Assembly (NCBI GenBank): GCA_002729215.1
Contig: PBTV01000039.1
Location: 1 to 33,600, forward strand
Length of the DNA: 33,600 nucleotides
Source of the DNA: Rubrivirga sp.
Lineage (GTDB): Bacteria > Actinomycetota > Actinomycetes > S36-B12
Direction: 5' to 3'
Made by a program: the position numbers and the translations under genes
The notes under the pieces: model-generated
Seen by the model: only the letters and a program-made list of their open reading frames with translations
Told to the model about the DNA's origin: nothing
The model's database searches: none
In this document: positions 13,336 to 21,254 of the stretch, in pieces
Layout of the letters: each line of letters begins with the position of its first letter
Position numbering within the stretch: the first letter of the stretch is position 1

Positions 13336-14169
13336 GTGCTCGACCTGCCCCCTAGCCAGCCAGATCTCGGCGATGCGGCCGCGGAATCTGTGCTCACCGG
13401 GGAGCGCACCTGGCCCGGAATCCCCTCCGAGAACTATTGGTTCGCTCGGCATGAGGCCTGCTACCGCTGGGCCTCGGCGGTCGTGTCCTCAGAGGCGGTT
13501 TCCTCATCGGTCCGCCACCGTCCCCACAGCATTCGACCAGGCGGCACGATTGTTCTGGACGCCGGATCCGGAGAGGGGTACGGCTCCGAGTGCCTGCGTT
13601 CGATCATTCACGACGCCGGCGTCGTGGCCATTGATCTGGATCTGCAGACGATGGGTCACGTGCGTCGGACCTATCCACACGTCAGCGCCCTGGTAGGCAA
13701 TCTCGTTGCCCTGCCATTTCGGAATGAGTCCTTTCATGCATCGATCTCGCTGCAGGTGATCGAACACATTTGGGATCCCCTGGCATTCCTTCGCGAACTG
13801 GATCGCTGCACTCAAGGGCCCGTCATCGTCAGCACACCCAACCGCCCTGTGCACTCGCCGGGCTTGCCTGCAGGGGCATCACCGGTGAACCCCTTTCACG
13901 TGCGTGAATTTGACGTCGCAGAGTTGAAGTCTCTGCTCGTACAAGCAGTCGCACATCAACGCGGGCATCGCAGTCCCACCATGTACGGCCTGCACCACGA
14001 ACAACGGCTCGAGCAGTGGGAGAACATCCACGGCTCTCTCCCAGAGCGACTGATCGAACTCGACACCGAGGCAATGGCTTTCGCGACCTCGGTGACACAC
14101 AGCGACTTCACCATCGCACCCATCAATGATGACGATGAGTCAGCACACGACCTCATCGCCGTGTGGTGA
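13336..14169 (+). CDS. SAM-dependent methyltransferase, Rv3030-type (MGLP locus)
   Basis: A 277-residue class I methyltransferase. SAM motif I is DAGSGEGYG at 75-83; an acidic strand end (VVAIDLDLQ, about 96-103) follows, then ALPFRNESFHASISLQVIEHIWDP. The N-terminal TGERTWPGIPSENYWFARHEACYRWA block matches the style of the mycobacterial Rv3030 family (about 274 residues), one of the methyltransferases placed in methylglucose lipopolysaccharide synthesis. It is followed after 9 bases by the GH57 enzyme, as Rv3030 is by Rv3031. The GTG start fits a leaderless promoter. Substrate (sugar O-methylation) is inferred from neighbours and family, not from catalytic residues. Confidence 0.85.
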   Translation: MLDLPPSQPDLGDAAAESVLTGERTWPGIPSENYWFARHEACYRWASAVVSSEAVSSSVRHRPHSIRPGGTIVLDAGSGEGYGSECLRSIIHDAGVVAIDLDLQTMGHVRRTYPHVSALVGNLVALPFRNESFHASISLQVIEHIWDPLAFLRELDRCTQGPVIVSTPNRPVHSPGLPAGASPVNPFHVREFDVAELKSLLVQAVAHQRGHRSPTMYGLHHEQRLEQWENIHGSLPERLIELDTEAMAFATSVTHSDFTIAPINDDDESAHDLIAVW

Positions 14170-14178
14170 GGCTTTGCG

Positions 14179-15705
14179 GTGACCACACCTACCGTCGACC
14201 GATTGGCGATAGTTCTGCACACCCACATGCCGTGGCTTCTCGGCTACGGCACCTGGCCCGTTGGTGAGGAGTGGCTTCGACAAGCCTGGGCGCACGCGTA
14301 CCTCCCGATGTTCGCTCTCCTAAGGGAGCGAGCCGAACGCGGCTTGACGCATCAACTCACCCTCGGCGTGACTCCGGTGCTAGCCGCCCAATGGGACGAC
14401 CGGACCTCGGTCCACGAGCAGGCTCGTTGGATCGCGGACTGGCACACGCGCGCCAGTGGCAAGGCGCTCGAAGCCTCTCGGACAGCCGACGAGTCTGCGG
14501 CCCGCGATGCTCAGCGCAATTACCAACTCGCCATCACTGCAGCACGGGAACTCAATGAGCACTGGTCCGCAGGCGGGTCCGCCGCCCTTCGACCGCTGGT
14601 CGACTCGGGGGTGATCGAACTGCTCGGCGGGCCCTTAACCCACACCTTCACGCCGCACCTGGCGGATCCGCTCATCGACCTCTCGCTGCAGGCCGGGCTC
14701 GCGGACACGACCGCTCGAGTCGGCCACCGGCCCACTGGTATTTGGGCTCCGGAGTGCGCGTACCGACCGGGGCTCGAGCAGTTCTACGCACGCCACCGAG
14801 TCGGCCATTTCATGGTCGACGGGCCGACGCTGCAACGCGCCGGCGCACCGTTGCACCAACCGCACCGAATCGGCGATACCGACGTGGTGGCTTTCGGTCG
14901 CGATCTCGAGCTCACCTATCGAGTGTGGTCCCCCGACAGTGGCTACCCCGGGGATCCTTGGTACCTCGACTTCCACTCGTTCGATCACGCCTGGGGAATG
15001 CGGTCGTACCGCGTGACGAACAAGCAATCCGATGCGAAGGATCCGTACGAACCTGAGGCCACTGCGGCGAGCATCGACCGCGATGTTGATGACTTCATCT
15101 CCGCCGCTCGAACGATCATGCTGAACAGCCCCACCGCTGATCCGGTCATCGTGGCTGCCTACGACACCGAGCTCTTCGGACATTGGTGGCACGAGGGCCC
15201 CGCGTTCCTTGCGCGCCTCTTGGACAAAGTGCCAGACGCCGGGATCCAGCTCACCACGCTGTCTCGTGAGCGTTCACGAGCCGATGACAGTCCACCGATC
15301 GAGCTCCCGAGCGGAAGTTGGGGAAGCGGTAAGGACTTTCGCGTGTGGGAAGAAGGCGAAGCGGGCGAACTCCACACTCAAGGACGCACTATTCAAAACG
15401 CAGTCTGTAAGTACTTGGCGTCTCACCGTCGATCACACAGCACCGGTCGAGATCACTTCGGAGACGCTCTCGCGACCGAAACGCTTCTTGCCCTCGCCAG
15501 CGACTGGGCATTCATGATCACCAAAGACTCTGCGGCCGACTACGCCCGCAATCGAGCCGACGGGCACTTTCAGCGGGTGGCCGAACTCCTCCACGGCGCC
15601 GGCCACGAACCCGAGCAATCGCGGATCCCCACGCGTGACACCCGCTTGCCGTTCCTCGATTCCCGAACGTGGCGTCCCGCGTCACACGCGATTGGCATCC
15701 CGTAA
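14179..15705 (+). CDS. GH57 glycoside hydrolase / 1,4-alpha-glucan branching-type enzyme (Rv3031-type)
   Basis: A 508-residue GH57 family protein. The first conserved region is VLHTHMPWL (13-20). The nucleophile Glu192 lies in GIWAPECAYRPG and the general acid Asp329 in AAYDTELFGHWWHEGP. Region five and a helical C-terminal domain follow, typical of GH57 branching enzymes (about 520 residues). In mycobacteria the homologue Rv3031 lies in the MGLP locus and is thought to branch the glucan backbone. The GTG start is 9 bases after the methyltransferase stop, so the pair is co-transcribed. Its 3' end overlaps the convergent acyltransferase by 24 bases. Function is well supported at family level; actual product branching is inferred. 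Confidence 0.88.
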   Translation: MTTPTVDRLAIVLHTHMPWLLGYGTWPVGEEWLRQAWAHAYLPMFALLRERAERGLTHQLTLGVTPVLAAQWDDRTSVHEQARWIADWHTRASGKALEASRTADESAARDAQRNYQLAITAARELNEHWSAGGSAALRPLVDSGVIELLGGPLTHTFTPHLADPLIDLSLQAGLADTTARVGHRPTGIWAPECAYRPGLEQFYARHRVGHFMVDGPTLQRAGAPLHQPHRIGDTDVVAFGRDLELTYRVWSPDSGYPGDPWYLDFHSFDHAWGMRSYRVTNKQSDAKDPYEPEATAASIDRDVDDFISAARTIMLNSPTADPVIVAAYDTELFGHWWHEGPAFLARLLDKVPDAGIQLTTLSRERSRADDSPPIELPSGSWGSGKDFRVWEEGEAGELHTQGRTIQNAVCKYLASHRRSHSTGRDHFGDALATETLLALASDWAFMITKDSAADYARNRADGHFQRVAELLHGAGHEPEQSRIPTRDTRLPFLDSRTWRPASHAIGIP

Positions 15706-16455
15706 TTGAATTCGACCGCGCGTTGCTTCGCGAGCCTTGCGAGCCATGTCCGCCACATCCCGGCGCACCTGTTCTGACTGTGCCTCCCGCACGCGACGAT
15801 CGGCGATCACTCGAGCCGGGACTCCGCCGACGATGGAGAATTCGGGAATGTCTCCACGCACCAGCGCGTGCGCTCCCACCACGCACCCACGCCCGACGAA
15901 ACTTCCGCGAAGGATGGTCGATTTCACACCCAGCCACACGTCCGGGCCGATGATGACCGGACTCTTCACGAGCCCTTGCGAGCGAATTGGCACGTGGGTC
16001 ACGTCCATTCGATGATCGAAGTCCCCGACGTACACCGAGTCCGCAACGATGCATTCATCACCGATCTCTACGTCCAGGTGACAGTTCATCGTGTTGTTCT
16101 GACCAAAAACACATTTGTCACCGATACGCAGCGTCCCCTCGTGGCACCGAACCACCGTGCCGCTTCCCAGATGCACCCAACGACCGACAATGACCCGACC
16201 GACGCGATGCCGAACTTCGAAACGCGCACCCCGGCCAAGAAAAACGGGGCCGGTGAATGTCACCCCGCGCGTGAACACCACCACACGCAAGAACCTCACG
16301 TACCGGATGAGATACCAAGGACTTAAAGCCCGATTGTCGATGATCCATCGCAGTGTTGCCCATCCCCACCATCGCCACGGCTGCGCCGCGGATATATCTT
16401 CCCGCGCCGGCTCGACCGCGGGGTCGGGCACGTAATTCGACGTCTCACTGGACAT
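15682..16455 (-). CDS. Hexapeptide-repeat (left-handed beta-helix) acyltransferase, Rv3034c-type
   Basis: A 257-residue protein with the isoleucine-patch repeats of trimeric O-acyltransferases: VIVGRWVHLGSGTVVRC, IGDKCVFGQNN, VEIGDECIVADSVYVGDFDH, VIIGPDVWLGVKSTILRG and FVGRGCVVGAHALVRGDIPEFSIVGGVPARVI. His148 in DFDH fits the catalytic histidine. An aromatic N-terminal stretch of about 50 residues (WRWWGWATLRWI) may sit at the membrane surface. The open frame extends much further upstream but lies over the glycosyltransferase. ATG 16455 is chosen; it overlaps that gene's end by 11 bases, and ATG 16485 is an alternative. By position it is the counterpart of Rv3034c and may acetylate or acylate the MGLP-like glucan. 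Confidence 0.82.
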   Translation of the reverse strand: MSSETSNYVPDPAVEPAREDISAAQPWRWWGWATLRWIIDNRALSPWYLIRYVRFLRVVVFTRGVTFTGPVFLGRGARFEVRHRVGRVIVGRWVHLGSGTVVRCHEGTLRIGDKCVFGQNNTMNCHLDVEIGDECIVADSVYVGDFDHRMDVTHVPIRSQGLVKSPVIIGPDVWLGVKSTILRGSFVGRGCVVGAHALVRGDIPEFSIVGGVPARVIADRRVREAQSEQVRRDVADMARKAREATRGRIQLRDANRV

Positions 16456-17722
16456 CGAACAACAGGTTTCCGTTGTTTTCGACATCGTCCACCCACGCCC
16501 CGACCGCTTGTCGTGCACCGCTCCCCCGGGTAAGGGCGTTCGCCTGAGTGGCCCGGTACTCGCCCACGATGCGCTCGGTGATCGAGGCCCATCCGTGCTC
16601 GGCAAGCACACGGCTTTGGGCTCGATCCGCTCGTGCACGAGATTCCTGAGCGTCGTTGACACACGAGATAACCGCATTGGCGAGTTCGCGTGCGTTGCCG
16701 GCGTCGAAGGACCACCCGTGCCGATCGTTGTCCAAAAACTCCGCGAGGCCACCCGCCCTCGACGCGACGACCGGCGTTCCCAGAACGGCGGCTTCCAGCG
16801 CAACCATGCCGAACGGTTCGTAGATCGATGGGACGACGGCGACGTCAGCGTCTCGCACCAGAGCTCGTAGTGGAGCATCCGCAAGCCAGCCGGTGAAATC
16901 CACTTGCGATGCGACGTTCTTGTCGTGGGCCAGTTCTTTCAGCGCCTCCTGCTGAGATCCGCGCCCCGCAACCACGAGGTGAGCGTCGGGAAAGGCGTGG
17001 TGGATGAACGGCATCGCTTCGATCACCGTGTGTGCACCCTTCTCCCACTCCAACCGCCCGGTGTGGACGATGAGCGGGCGCCCCTGCCGCATGACGATGG
17101 GTGCGGCTGCATTCATGTCGACGAGAGCGGGCGGCGAACCGATGCCGTTCGGGATGACGGCCACATCCGACAGGCCGAACAGGCGCTCGACCTCCCACTT
17201 CATGTGCCTGCTGCACACCAGGATCCGATCCGCGTGATCCACCGACCACTGTTCAACGCTGTGAATGGTGCGAGAGAGGCCATTGGGTAACCACCCTTGA
17301 TGACGGCCGGCCTCGGTCGCATGAATGGTGTGCACCCACGGAACACCGATCTCCTCGGTCACGGTGGCCGCAGCGCGAGCGGTAAGCCAGTCATGAGCGT
17401 GTAAAACGTCTGGCTTCCAGGTTCGATCCAGGTGCAAAGCCCGTCGTGTCATGGCTGATTCCAGGCCCGAGACCCAGCCCATGAGCGTCTCCGCATCGAA
17501 GGGAACAAACGGGGCATCTCGAGCAACACGGATGACCCTCACTCCCTCCACCAGCTCGTCGACTTCTTCCGCGGTGGCATCGTCAACGGTCATTCCCACG
17601 TGCGAGATCACCGTTACGTCGTGGCCATCTCGCGCCTGCTGGGCTGCCACGGCATGGACGTGACGTCCCAGGCCGCCATACACGACAGGCGGGAACTCCC
17701 ACGACAGATGACAAATACGCAC
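16445..17722 (-). CDS. GT4 glycosyltransferase, Rv3032-type alpha-1,4-glucosyltransferase
   Basis: A 425-residue GT-B retaining glycosyltransferase of the GlgA/GT4 type. The N-terminal domain starts HLSWEFPPVVYGGLGRHVHA, with the acceptor-side glycine loop. The C-terminal donor domain has HTGRLEWEKGA (Lys228) and the E-x7-E motif YEPFGMVALEA (Glu302, Glu310). Rv3032 (414 residues) elongates the alpha-1,4-glucan of mycobacterial MGLP and contributes to glycogen; the same role is inferred here. The GTG start overlaps the upstream methyltransferase stop by one base (TAGTG) and the stop overlaps the acyltransferase start, so the three are translationally coupled. Confidence 0.88.
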   Translation of the reverse strand: MRICHLSWEFPPVVYGGLGRHVHAVAAQQARDGHDVTVISHVGMTVDDATAEEVDELVEGVRVIRVARDAPFVPFDAETLMGWVSGLESAMTRRALHLDRTWKPDVLHAHDWLTARAAATVTEEIGVPWVHTIHATEAGRHQGWLPNGLSRTIHSVEQWSVDHADRILVCSRHMKWEVERLFGLSDVAVIPNGIGSPPALVDMNAAAPIVMRQGRPLIVHTGRLEWEKGAHTVIEAMPFIHHAFPDAHLVVAGRGSQQEALKELAHDKNVASQVDFTGWLADAPLRALVRDADVAVVPSIYEPFGMVALEAAVLGTPVVASRAGGLAEFLDNDRHGWSFDAGNARELANAVISCVNDAQESRARADRAQSRVLAEHGWASITERIVGEYRATQANALTRGSGARQAVGAWVDDVENNGNLLFDVQ

Positions 17723-18702
17723 TACGGCTTCACCCCGGTCACGCCTACGTTGTAGAAGAATCCGTCAGGGACGACGGCGGAGAGGACGTTGCGGTCGAGA
17801 GCGTTCAATCGTTGCCACCCTCGATAGGCGAAGTTCGCCCACGACCAACCGAGCACACCCGGCTTCACCGCTGCCTCGAAGGTGCGCACCGGCCATCCGA
17901 ACCACGCTGCCGTCAACTCTTCCGTGCACGTACGAACATCCACCGCACCAGCTCTCATGCAGGCCGCTGCAAGACGCTCCGGATCGAACGTATGCAGGTC
18001 GACGAACGCCTCCAACGCCTCTTCGCGTGACGATAGTTCGAGTTCCTCGGACGACCTCGCCCAGTTGTTGGGCACCAGCGGCACGGCAGCAGCAAAACGC
18101 GCAGACCACCACGTGAGCCGGGACAGGCGACGGGCAACCAAGTCCCCCTTGCGGGTTGGCTCGCCACACACGACGAAACGCCCACCCGGGCGCAGCACCC
18201 GCATGATCTCCCGCAGCGCCTGATCGACGTCGGGAATGTGATGGAGAAAGGCGTGACCAACAACGAGGTCGAAAGACGCATCATCGAAAGGCAGTTCCTC
18301 TACATCGGCGACCTGTCCCGAGACCTGCAGACCTAACTGCTCCGCGTTACGTACCGCCTGATCAACCATGCCCTTGGAAATGTCGGTCACGGTCCCCGAC
18401 TTCGCGACACCCGATTGCATCAGGTTCAGCAGAAAGAATCCGGTACCGCCACCGATCTCCAGTGCGGTCTCCACGGGGAGGTGCATTTGATCGCCAACGA
18501 GGCGATCGAAGATATCTCGCGCGTACTCGATACACCGATCGTCGTAGGAAATGCTCCACTTGTCGTCGTAGGTCGCCGCTTCCCAGTCGTGGTAGACGAC
18601 ATTCGCCAACTTCGGATCACTCCAGGCAGCGTCCAGAGCGTCAACCGGCATCACGACGTCACTCACGGCGTCACTCACTGCGTCGCCCATGTCATTCGTC
18701 AT
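17722..18702 (-). CDS. SAM-dependent methyltransferase, Rv3037c-type
   Basis: A 326-residue class I methyltransferase. Motif I is ALEIGGGTGFF at about 80-90, followed by VTDISKGMVDQA, ELPFDDASFDLVVGHAFLHHIPD and MRVLRPGGRFVVCGEPTR. A C-terminal extension of about 120 residues with many aromatics (WSWANFAYRGWQRLNALD) may bind the glycan acceptor. It resembles Rv3037c, a methyltransferase at the far end of the mycobacterial MGLP locus. The repetitive start (GDAVSDAVSDVV) is poorly conserved and the precise start codon could be an internal one. Position between enoyl-CoA hydratase (17-base gap) and GT4 supports a shared operon. Confidence 0.85.
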   Translation of the reverse strand: MTNDMGDAVSDAVSDVVMPVDALDAAWSDPKLANVVYHDWEAATYDDKWSISYDDRCIEYARDIFDRLVGDQMHLPVETALEIGGGTGFFLLNLMQSGVAKSGTVTDISKGMVDQAVRNAEQLGLQVSGQVADVEELPFDDASFDLVVGHAFLHHIPDVDQALREIMRVLRPGGRFVVCGEPTRKGDLVARRLSRLTWWSARFAAAVPLVPNNWARSSEELELSSREEALEAFVDLHTFDPERLAAACMRAGAVDVRTCTEELTAAWFGWPVRTFEAAVKPGVLGWSWANFAYRGWQRLNALDRNVLSAVVPDGFFYNVGVTGVKP

Positions 18703-18719
18703 CTTGTCGGTCGCCGTCC

Positions 18720-19511
18720 TCAGCGACCAGTGAACTCGGCTTTGCCGGGTCCGTTCTCCAGGAATGACTCCATGCCGATTCTTTGATCGTCGGTGGCGAA
18801 CAGTGCCGCGAACTGCGCTCGTTCGATCTGAAGTCCCGTATCCAAATCCACATCGAGTCCCGCATCGATAGCCGCCTTCGCCGCCTGCATGGCAATCCGC
18901 GGTCCCTTCGCTAGAGCCTTCGCCCAGGTCAGTGCTTCGGAGTGAACATCATCCGGAGCACACACCCGATCGACAAGGCCGATCGCGAGCGCTTCATCCG
19001 CCCCCACGAATCGACCGCTGAAGACAAGATCCTTGGCGCGTGCGGGTCCGATGAGGCGCGGCAGACGCTGGGTTCCGCCTGCGCCCGGGATGATGCCGAG
19101 GGCAATCTCGGGTTGGCCGACCTTCGCGTTGTCGCCGGCGACCCGGAAGTCGCAACACATAGCCAACTCCAGACCACCTCCGAGGGCGTACCCGGTGATC
19201 GCCGCGATGGTGGGTTGGGGGATCTGGGCGACAGTCGAAAAGGCGCTGCGAAGACCACGCGAGCGGTGCACCATGTCGACGTAGCCCATCGTCGACATCT
19301 CGGCGATATCTGCACCCGCGGCGAAAACTTTCGGGCCGCCGTAAACGATGACGGCGCCGATCGATGCGTCTTCGGAAGCCATCTCAGCCGCCTGCCGGAT
19401 CTCTGCTTGCACGGTGGCATTCAGGGCATTCATGGGTGGACGCTGCAGCGTGATCGTCGCGACGTCCGCGTCAACGGTCACGTTCACGAACTCACCATCG
19501 AAATCTGCCAT
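18720..19511 (-). CDS. Enoyl-CoA hydratase/isomerase family protein
   Basis: A 263-residue crotonase-fold enzyme. The oxyanion-hole motif FAAGADIAEM (63-72) and GYALGGGLELAM are present, with both catalytic glutamates of hydratases: Glu115 (GGGLELA) and Glu135 (GQPEIALGIIPGAGGTQRL). It should hydrate 2-enoyl-CoA thioesters in beta-oxidation. ATG 19511 (MADFDGEF) has a GAGGG Shine-Dalgarno sequence; the longer frame to 19574 is not supported. In M. tuberculosis echA17 (Rv3039c) also sits next to Rv3037c, so the association with the glucan cluster is conserved. A link with ETF (electron acceptor of the preceding acyl-CoA dehydrogenase step) is metabolic, not genetic. Confidence 0.92.
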   Translation of the reverse strand: MADFDGEFVNVTVDADVATITLQRPPMNALNATVQAEIRQAAEMASEDASIGAVIVYGGPKVFAAGADIAEMSTMGYVDMVHRSRGLRSAFSTVAQIPQPTIAAITGYALGGGLELAMCCDFRVAGDNAKVGQPEIALGIIPGAGGTQRLPRLIGPARAKDLVFSGRFVGADEALAIGLVDRVCAPDDVHSEALTWAKALAKGPRIAMQAAKAAIDAGLDVDLDTGLQIERAQFAALFATDDQRIGMESFLENGPGKAEFTGR

Positions 19512-19526
19512 CGGATATCCCTCACC

Positions 19527-19547
19527 TACGACGCGACGTACGACGCG
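19527..19547. repeat. Two direct TACGACGCG repeats upstream of enoyl-CoA hydratase
   Basis: TACGACGCG occurs at 19527-19535 and again at 19539-19547, 12 bases apart start to start, 16 bases upstream of the hydratase start codon. Short tandem sites like this can be regulator half-sites; no regulator is known and chance is possible. Confidence 0.3.
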
Positions 19548-19605
19548 CTCAATCGAAGTGGTCCTTCGCCGCATGAGCGTAGCCCTCGGTCTGATTCACC
19601 GATTC

Positions 19606-19635
19606 TCTCGTCATCTCCCGTCGTCTCTCGTCGCA
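19606..19635. repeat. Three imperfect 10-bp tandem repeats in the divergent promoter region
   Basis: Units TCTCGTCATC, TCCCGTCGTC and TCTCGTCGCA follow each other with no gap, spaced one helical turn apart. They lie 28 bases before the TAGGGT -10 element of the aldo/keto reductase gene. A regulator binding one face of the DNA is possible; not proven. Confidence 0.3.
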
Positions 19636-19662
19636 GATGTTCGGGTGAGAACCCGCGCGCAC

Positions 19663-19668
19663 TAGGGT
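19663..19668 (+). promoter_or_regulatory. Candidate leaderless -10 element of the aldo/keto reductase gene
   Basis: TAGGGT lies 8 bases before the ATG at 19677 and only 2 bases before an in-frame ATG at 19671. The spacing favours transcription starting at or next to 19677, which decides the start codon in favour of the second ATG. Confidence 0.45.
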
Positions 19669-19676
19669 TTATGATC

Positions 19677-20675
19677 ATGGAGTTTCGGCACCTCGGGCGC
19701 AGTGGACTAAAGATCAGCACCCTGACTTACGGCAACTGGATTACGCACGGCTCGCAGGTCGACGACACCACCGCGCACGCGACGGTCCACGCCGCACTCG
19801 ATGCGGGAATCACGACGTTCGACACTGCGGACGTCTATGCCGGCACCCGAGCCGAAGAGGTCATGGGTGCAGCACTGCGCGGCCAACGACGCGAGGGAGT
19901 GGAGATCTTCACGAAGGTCTACTGGCCCATCGGACCGGGTGTGAACGATCGTGGCCTGTCTCGCAAACACATCATGGAGTCTTGCGAGGCCTCGCTTCGA
20001 CGCCTGCAGACCGACTACGTGGACCTCTACCAGGCACACCGCTACGACTACAGCACCCCGCTCGAGGAGACCCTGCGCGCCTTCGACGATCTTGTTCGTC
20101 AGGGCAAGGTGCTCTACGTCGGGGTGTCGGAGTGGACGGCGGACGAGATTCGCGAAGCCACGCGGATCGCCGCCGACATGGGATTCGACCGGATCATCAG
20201 CAACCAGCCTCAGTACTCGATGCTCTACCGAGTGATCGAAGCGGAGGTAGTGCCAGCATGCGACGAACTCGGCATCGGGCAAATCGTGTGGTCGCCGATG
20301 GCCCAGGGGGTACTCACCGGAAAGTACAAACCCGGGCAGCAACCACCACCGGGGTCGCGCGCGTCCGGAAGTGAAGGCGCATCGATCATCGAGCGGTGGA
20401 TGCGCGACGACGTCCTTCATGCCGTTCAGCGACTCGCCCCTATCGCCCGCGACATGGACCTCACCCTGTCGCAATTGGCCATCGCCTGGGTGCTCACGAA
20501 CCCCAACGTGGCCGCGGCGATCATCGGCGCCTCTCGGCCGGAGCAAATAGACGAAAACGTCAAGGCGGCAGGCATCACCTTGCCCGATGACGTCATGAGT
20601 GCGATCGACTATGCCCTCGGAGATCTCGTCATCAACGATCCGAGCCTGACCAAGTCGCCGAACCCACGCCCGTAG
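19677..20675 (+). CDS. Aldo/keto reductase (Kv-beta/YghZ-like AKR family)
   Basis: A 332-residue NADPH-dependent (beta/alpha)8 oxidoreductase of unknown carbonyl substrate. It starts MEFRHLGRSGLKISTLTYGNW, typical of the voltage-gated potassium channel beta-subunit-like AKRs. The catalytic tetrad Asp49, Tyr54 (DTADVYAG), Lys80 (IFTKVYWP) and His121 (YQAHRYD) is complete. Further family blocks are YVGVSEWTADEI, SNQPQYSMLYR, VVWSPMAQGVLTGKY-like IVWSPMAQGVLTGKY, and the cofactor-binding IGASRPEQIDENV near the C-terminus. The open frame extends far upstream to 18942 over the divergent hydratase gene and must be ignored. It is possibly co-transcribed with the small gene 41 bases downstream. Confidence 0.93.
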   Translation: MEFRHLGRSGLKISTLTYGNWITHGSQVDDTTAHATVHAALDAGITTFDTADVYAGTRAEEVMGAALRGQRREGVEIFTKVYWPIGPGVNDRGLSRKHIMESCEASLRRLQTDYVDLYQAHRYDYSTPLEETLRAFDDLVRQGKVLYVGVSEWTADEIREATRIAADMGFDRIISNQPQYSMLYRVIEAEVVPACDELGIGQIVWSPMAQGVLTGKYKPGQQPPPGSRASGSEGASIIERWMRDDVLHAVQRLAPIARDMDLTLSQLAIAWVLTNPNVAAAIIGASRPEQIDENVKAAGITLPDDVMSAIDYALGDLVINDPSLTKSPNPRP

Positions 20676-20716
20676 TCCGACCACGCGAGCACACGAACAC
20701 CAACCGGGAGGAAGTC

Positions 20717-20920
20717 ATGGGATGGACCTGGACCTACGCAAACGAATCCGGCACCGCCGTGTCCCCCGCTTCGGGCACGGGCGAAACGTTCGCCAATCAA
20801 GCCGACGCCGAGTCATGGATCGGTGAGAATTTTCGAACGCTGGTGGAAGAGGGAGTCGACACCGTCACACTGCTCGAAGACGGGTCGGCGACCTACGAGA
20901 TGGGCCTGCACCCGGAATAG
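20717..20920 (+). CDS. Small conserved actinobacterial protein of unknown function
   Basis: A 67-residue acidic protein with a strong GGGAGGAAG Shine-Dalgarno sequence just before the ATG, which supports it as a real gene. It contains WTWTYANESG, FANQADAESWIGENFRTLVEEGVDTVTLLED and ends MGLHPE. The layout (beta hairpin, helix, two strands) and the SQADAESWLGE-like and VTLLEDG motifs match short uncharacterised proteins I recall from many actinobacteria. There are no cysteines, no transmembrane segment and no signal peptide. Function unknown. Confidence 0.75.
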   Translation: MGWTWTYANESGTAVSPASGTGETFANQADAESWIGENFRTLVEEGVDTVTLLEDGSATYEMGLHPE

Positions 20921-20939
20921 TCCATCTTTCAACCACCCC

Positions 20940-20955
20940 GGATACTCAGTATCCT
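20940..20955 (+). promoter_or_regulatory. Candidate promoter -10 overlapping a 15-bp palindrome, upstream of the B12 riboswitch
   Basis: GGATACTCAGTATCC (20940-20954) is a perfect inverted repeat with a one-base centre. It overlaps a -10-like TATCCT (20950-20955) whose transcript would begin around 20962, just before the riboswitch aptamer. A perfect -35-like TTGACA lies at 20956-20961, but a promoter built on it would start inside the aptamer, so it is less likely. The palindrome may be a repressor site acting in addition to the riboswitch. Confidence 0.4.
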
Positions 20956-20963
20956 TTGACACG

Positions 20964-21112
20964 AGCACCGGTGCCGTGGTCAGATTCGGGCACAACTGAA
21001 TGCACGCGTTCGACGTCCAGGGGAAGTCGGTGCAAATCCGACGCTGTCCCGCAACCGTGAGTTCATCGAGGCCCGAGTCTCGAATCGAGCGAGTCGGAGC
21101 ACCTGGCGAGCG
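20964..21112 (+). ncRNA. Cobalamin (B12) riboswitch aptamer
   Basis: The core GGGGAAGTCGGTGCAAATCC, then GACGCTGTCCCGCAACCGTG (about 21020-21059), matches the conserved cobalamin riboswitch centre, including the GTCGG/CCGAC stem (21026-21030 with 21038-21042). A GTGCC/GGCAC stem (20971-20975 with 20989-20993) fits the 5' helix. GTCGGAGCACCTGGCG (21093-21108) matches the 3' conserved block that in E. coli btuB reads GAAGACCTGCC. It senses adenosylcobalamin or a related corrinoid and controls the eight-gene operon downstream. Aptamer boundaries are approximate. The whole 20921-21254 stretch holds no protein gene. Confidence 0.93.
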
Positions 21113-21168
21113 CGAGCGGCTCCATCCGTCGAGGTAACGGGACGAGTCCACGGGATCACCCTGATGCG

Positions 21169-21199
21169 TCTCTCATGCCCAAGCATGAGAGATTTTTTT
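21169..21199 (+). terminator. Intrinsic terminator of the B12 riboswitch (expression platform)
   Basis: TCTCTCATGC (21169-21178) pairs perfectly with GCATGAGAGA (21183-21192) around a CCAA loop, followed by seven T. It lies 56 bases upstream of the first start codon, so ligand-bound riboswitch RNA would be expected to terminate here and shut the operon off. Terminator-type B12 control is the Gram-positive pattern. Confidence 0.93.
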
Positions 21200-21254
21200 G
21201 TCGGGCGGTCGACCGAGACAGCGCTCCGGACCGCTCAACAGAAAAGAGATACGC

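Noticed and set aside
18942-19676. N-terminal 245-residue extension of the aldo/keto reductase frame
   Set aside because: It runs antisense through the enoyl-CoA hydratase gene; family length and the leaderless promoter both place the start at 19677.
19707-20684. 325-codon minus-strand frame over the aldo/keto reductase
   Set aside because: Shadow frame; the plus strand carries the complete AKR tetrad.
20956-20961. TTGACA as the -35 of the B12 operon promoter
   Set aside because: A transcript from it would begin near 20990, inside the aptamer; no good -10 follows at 16-18 bases.
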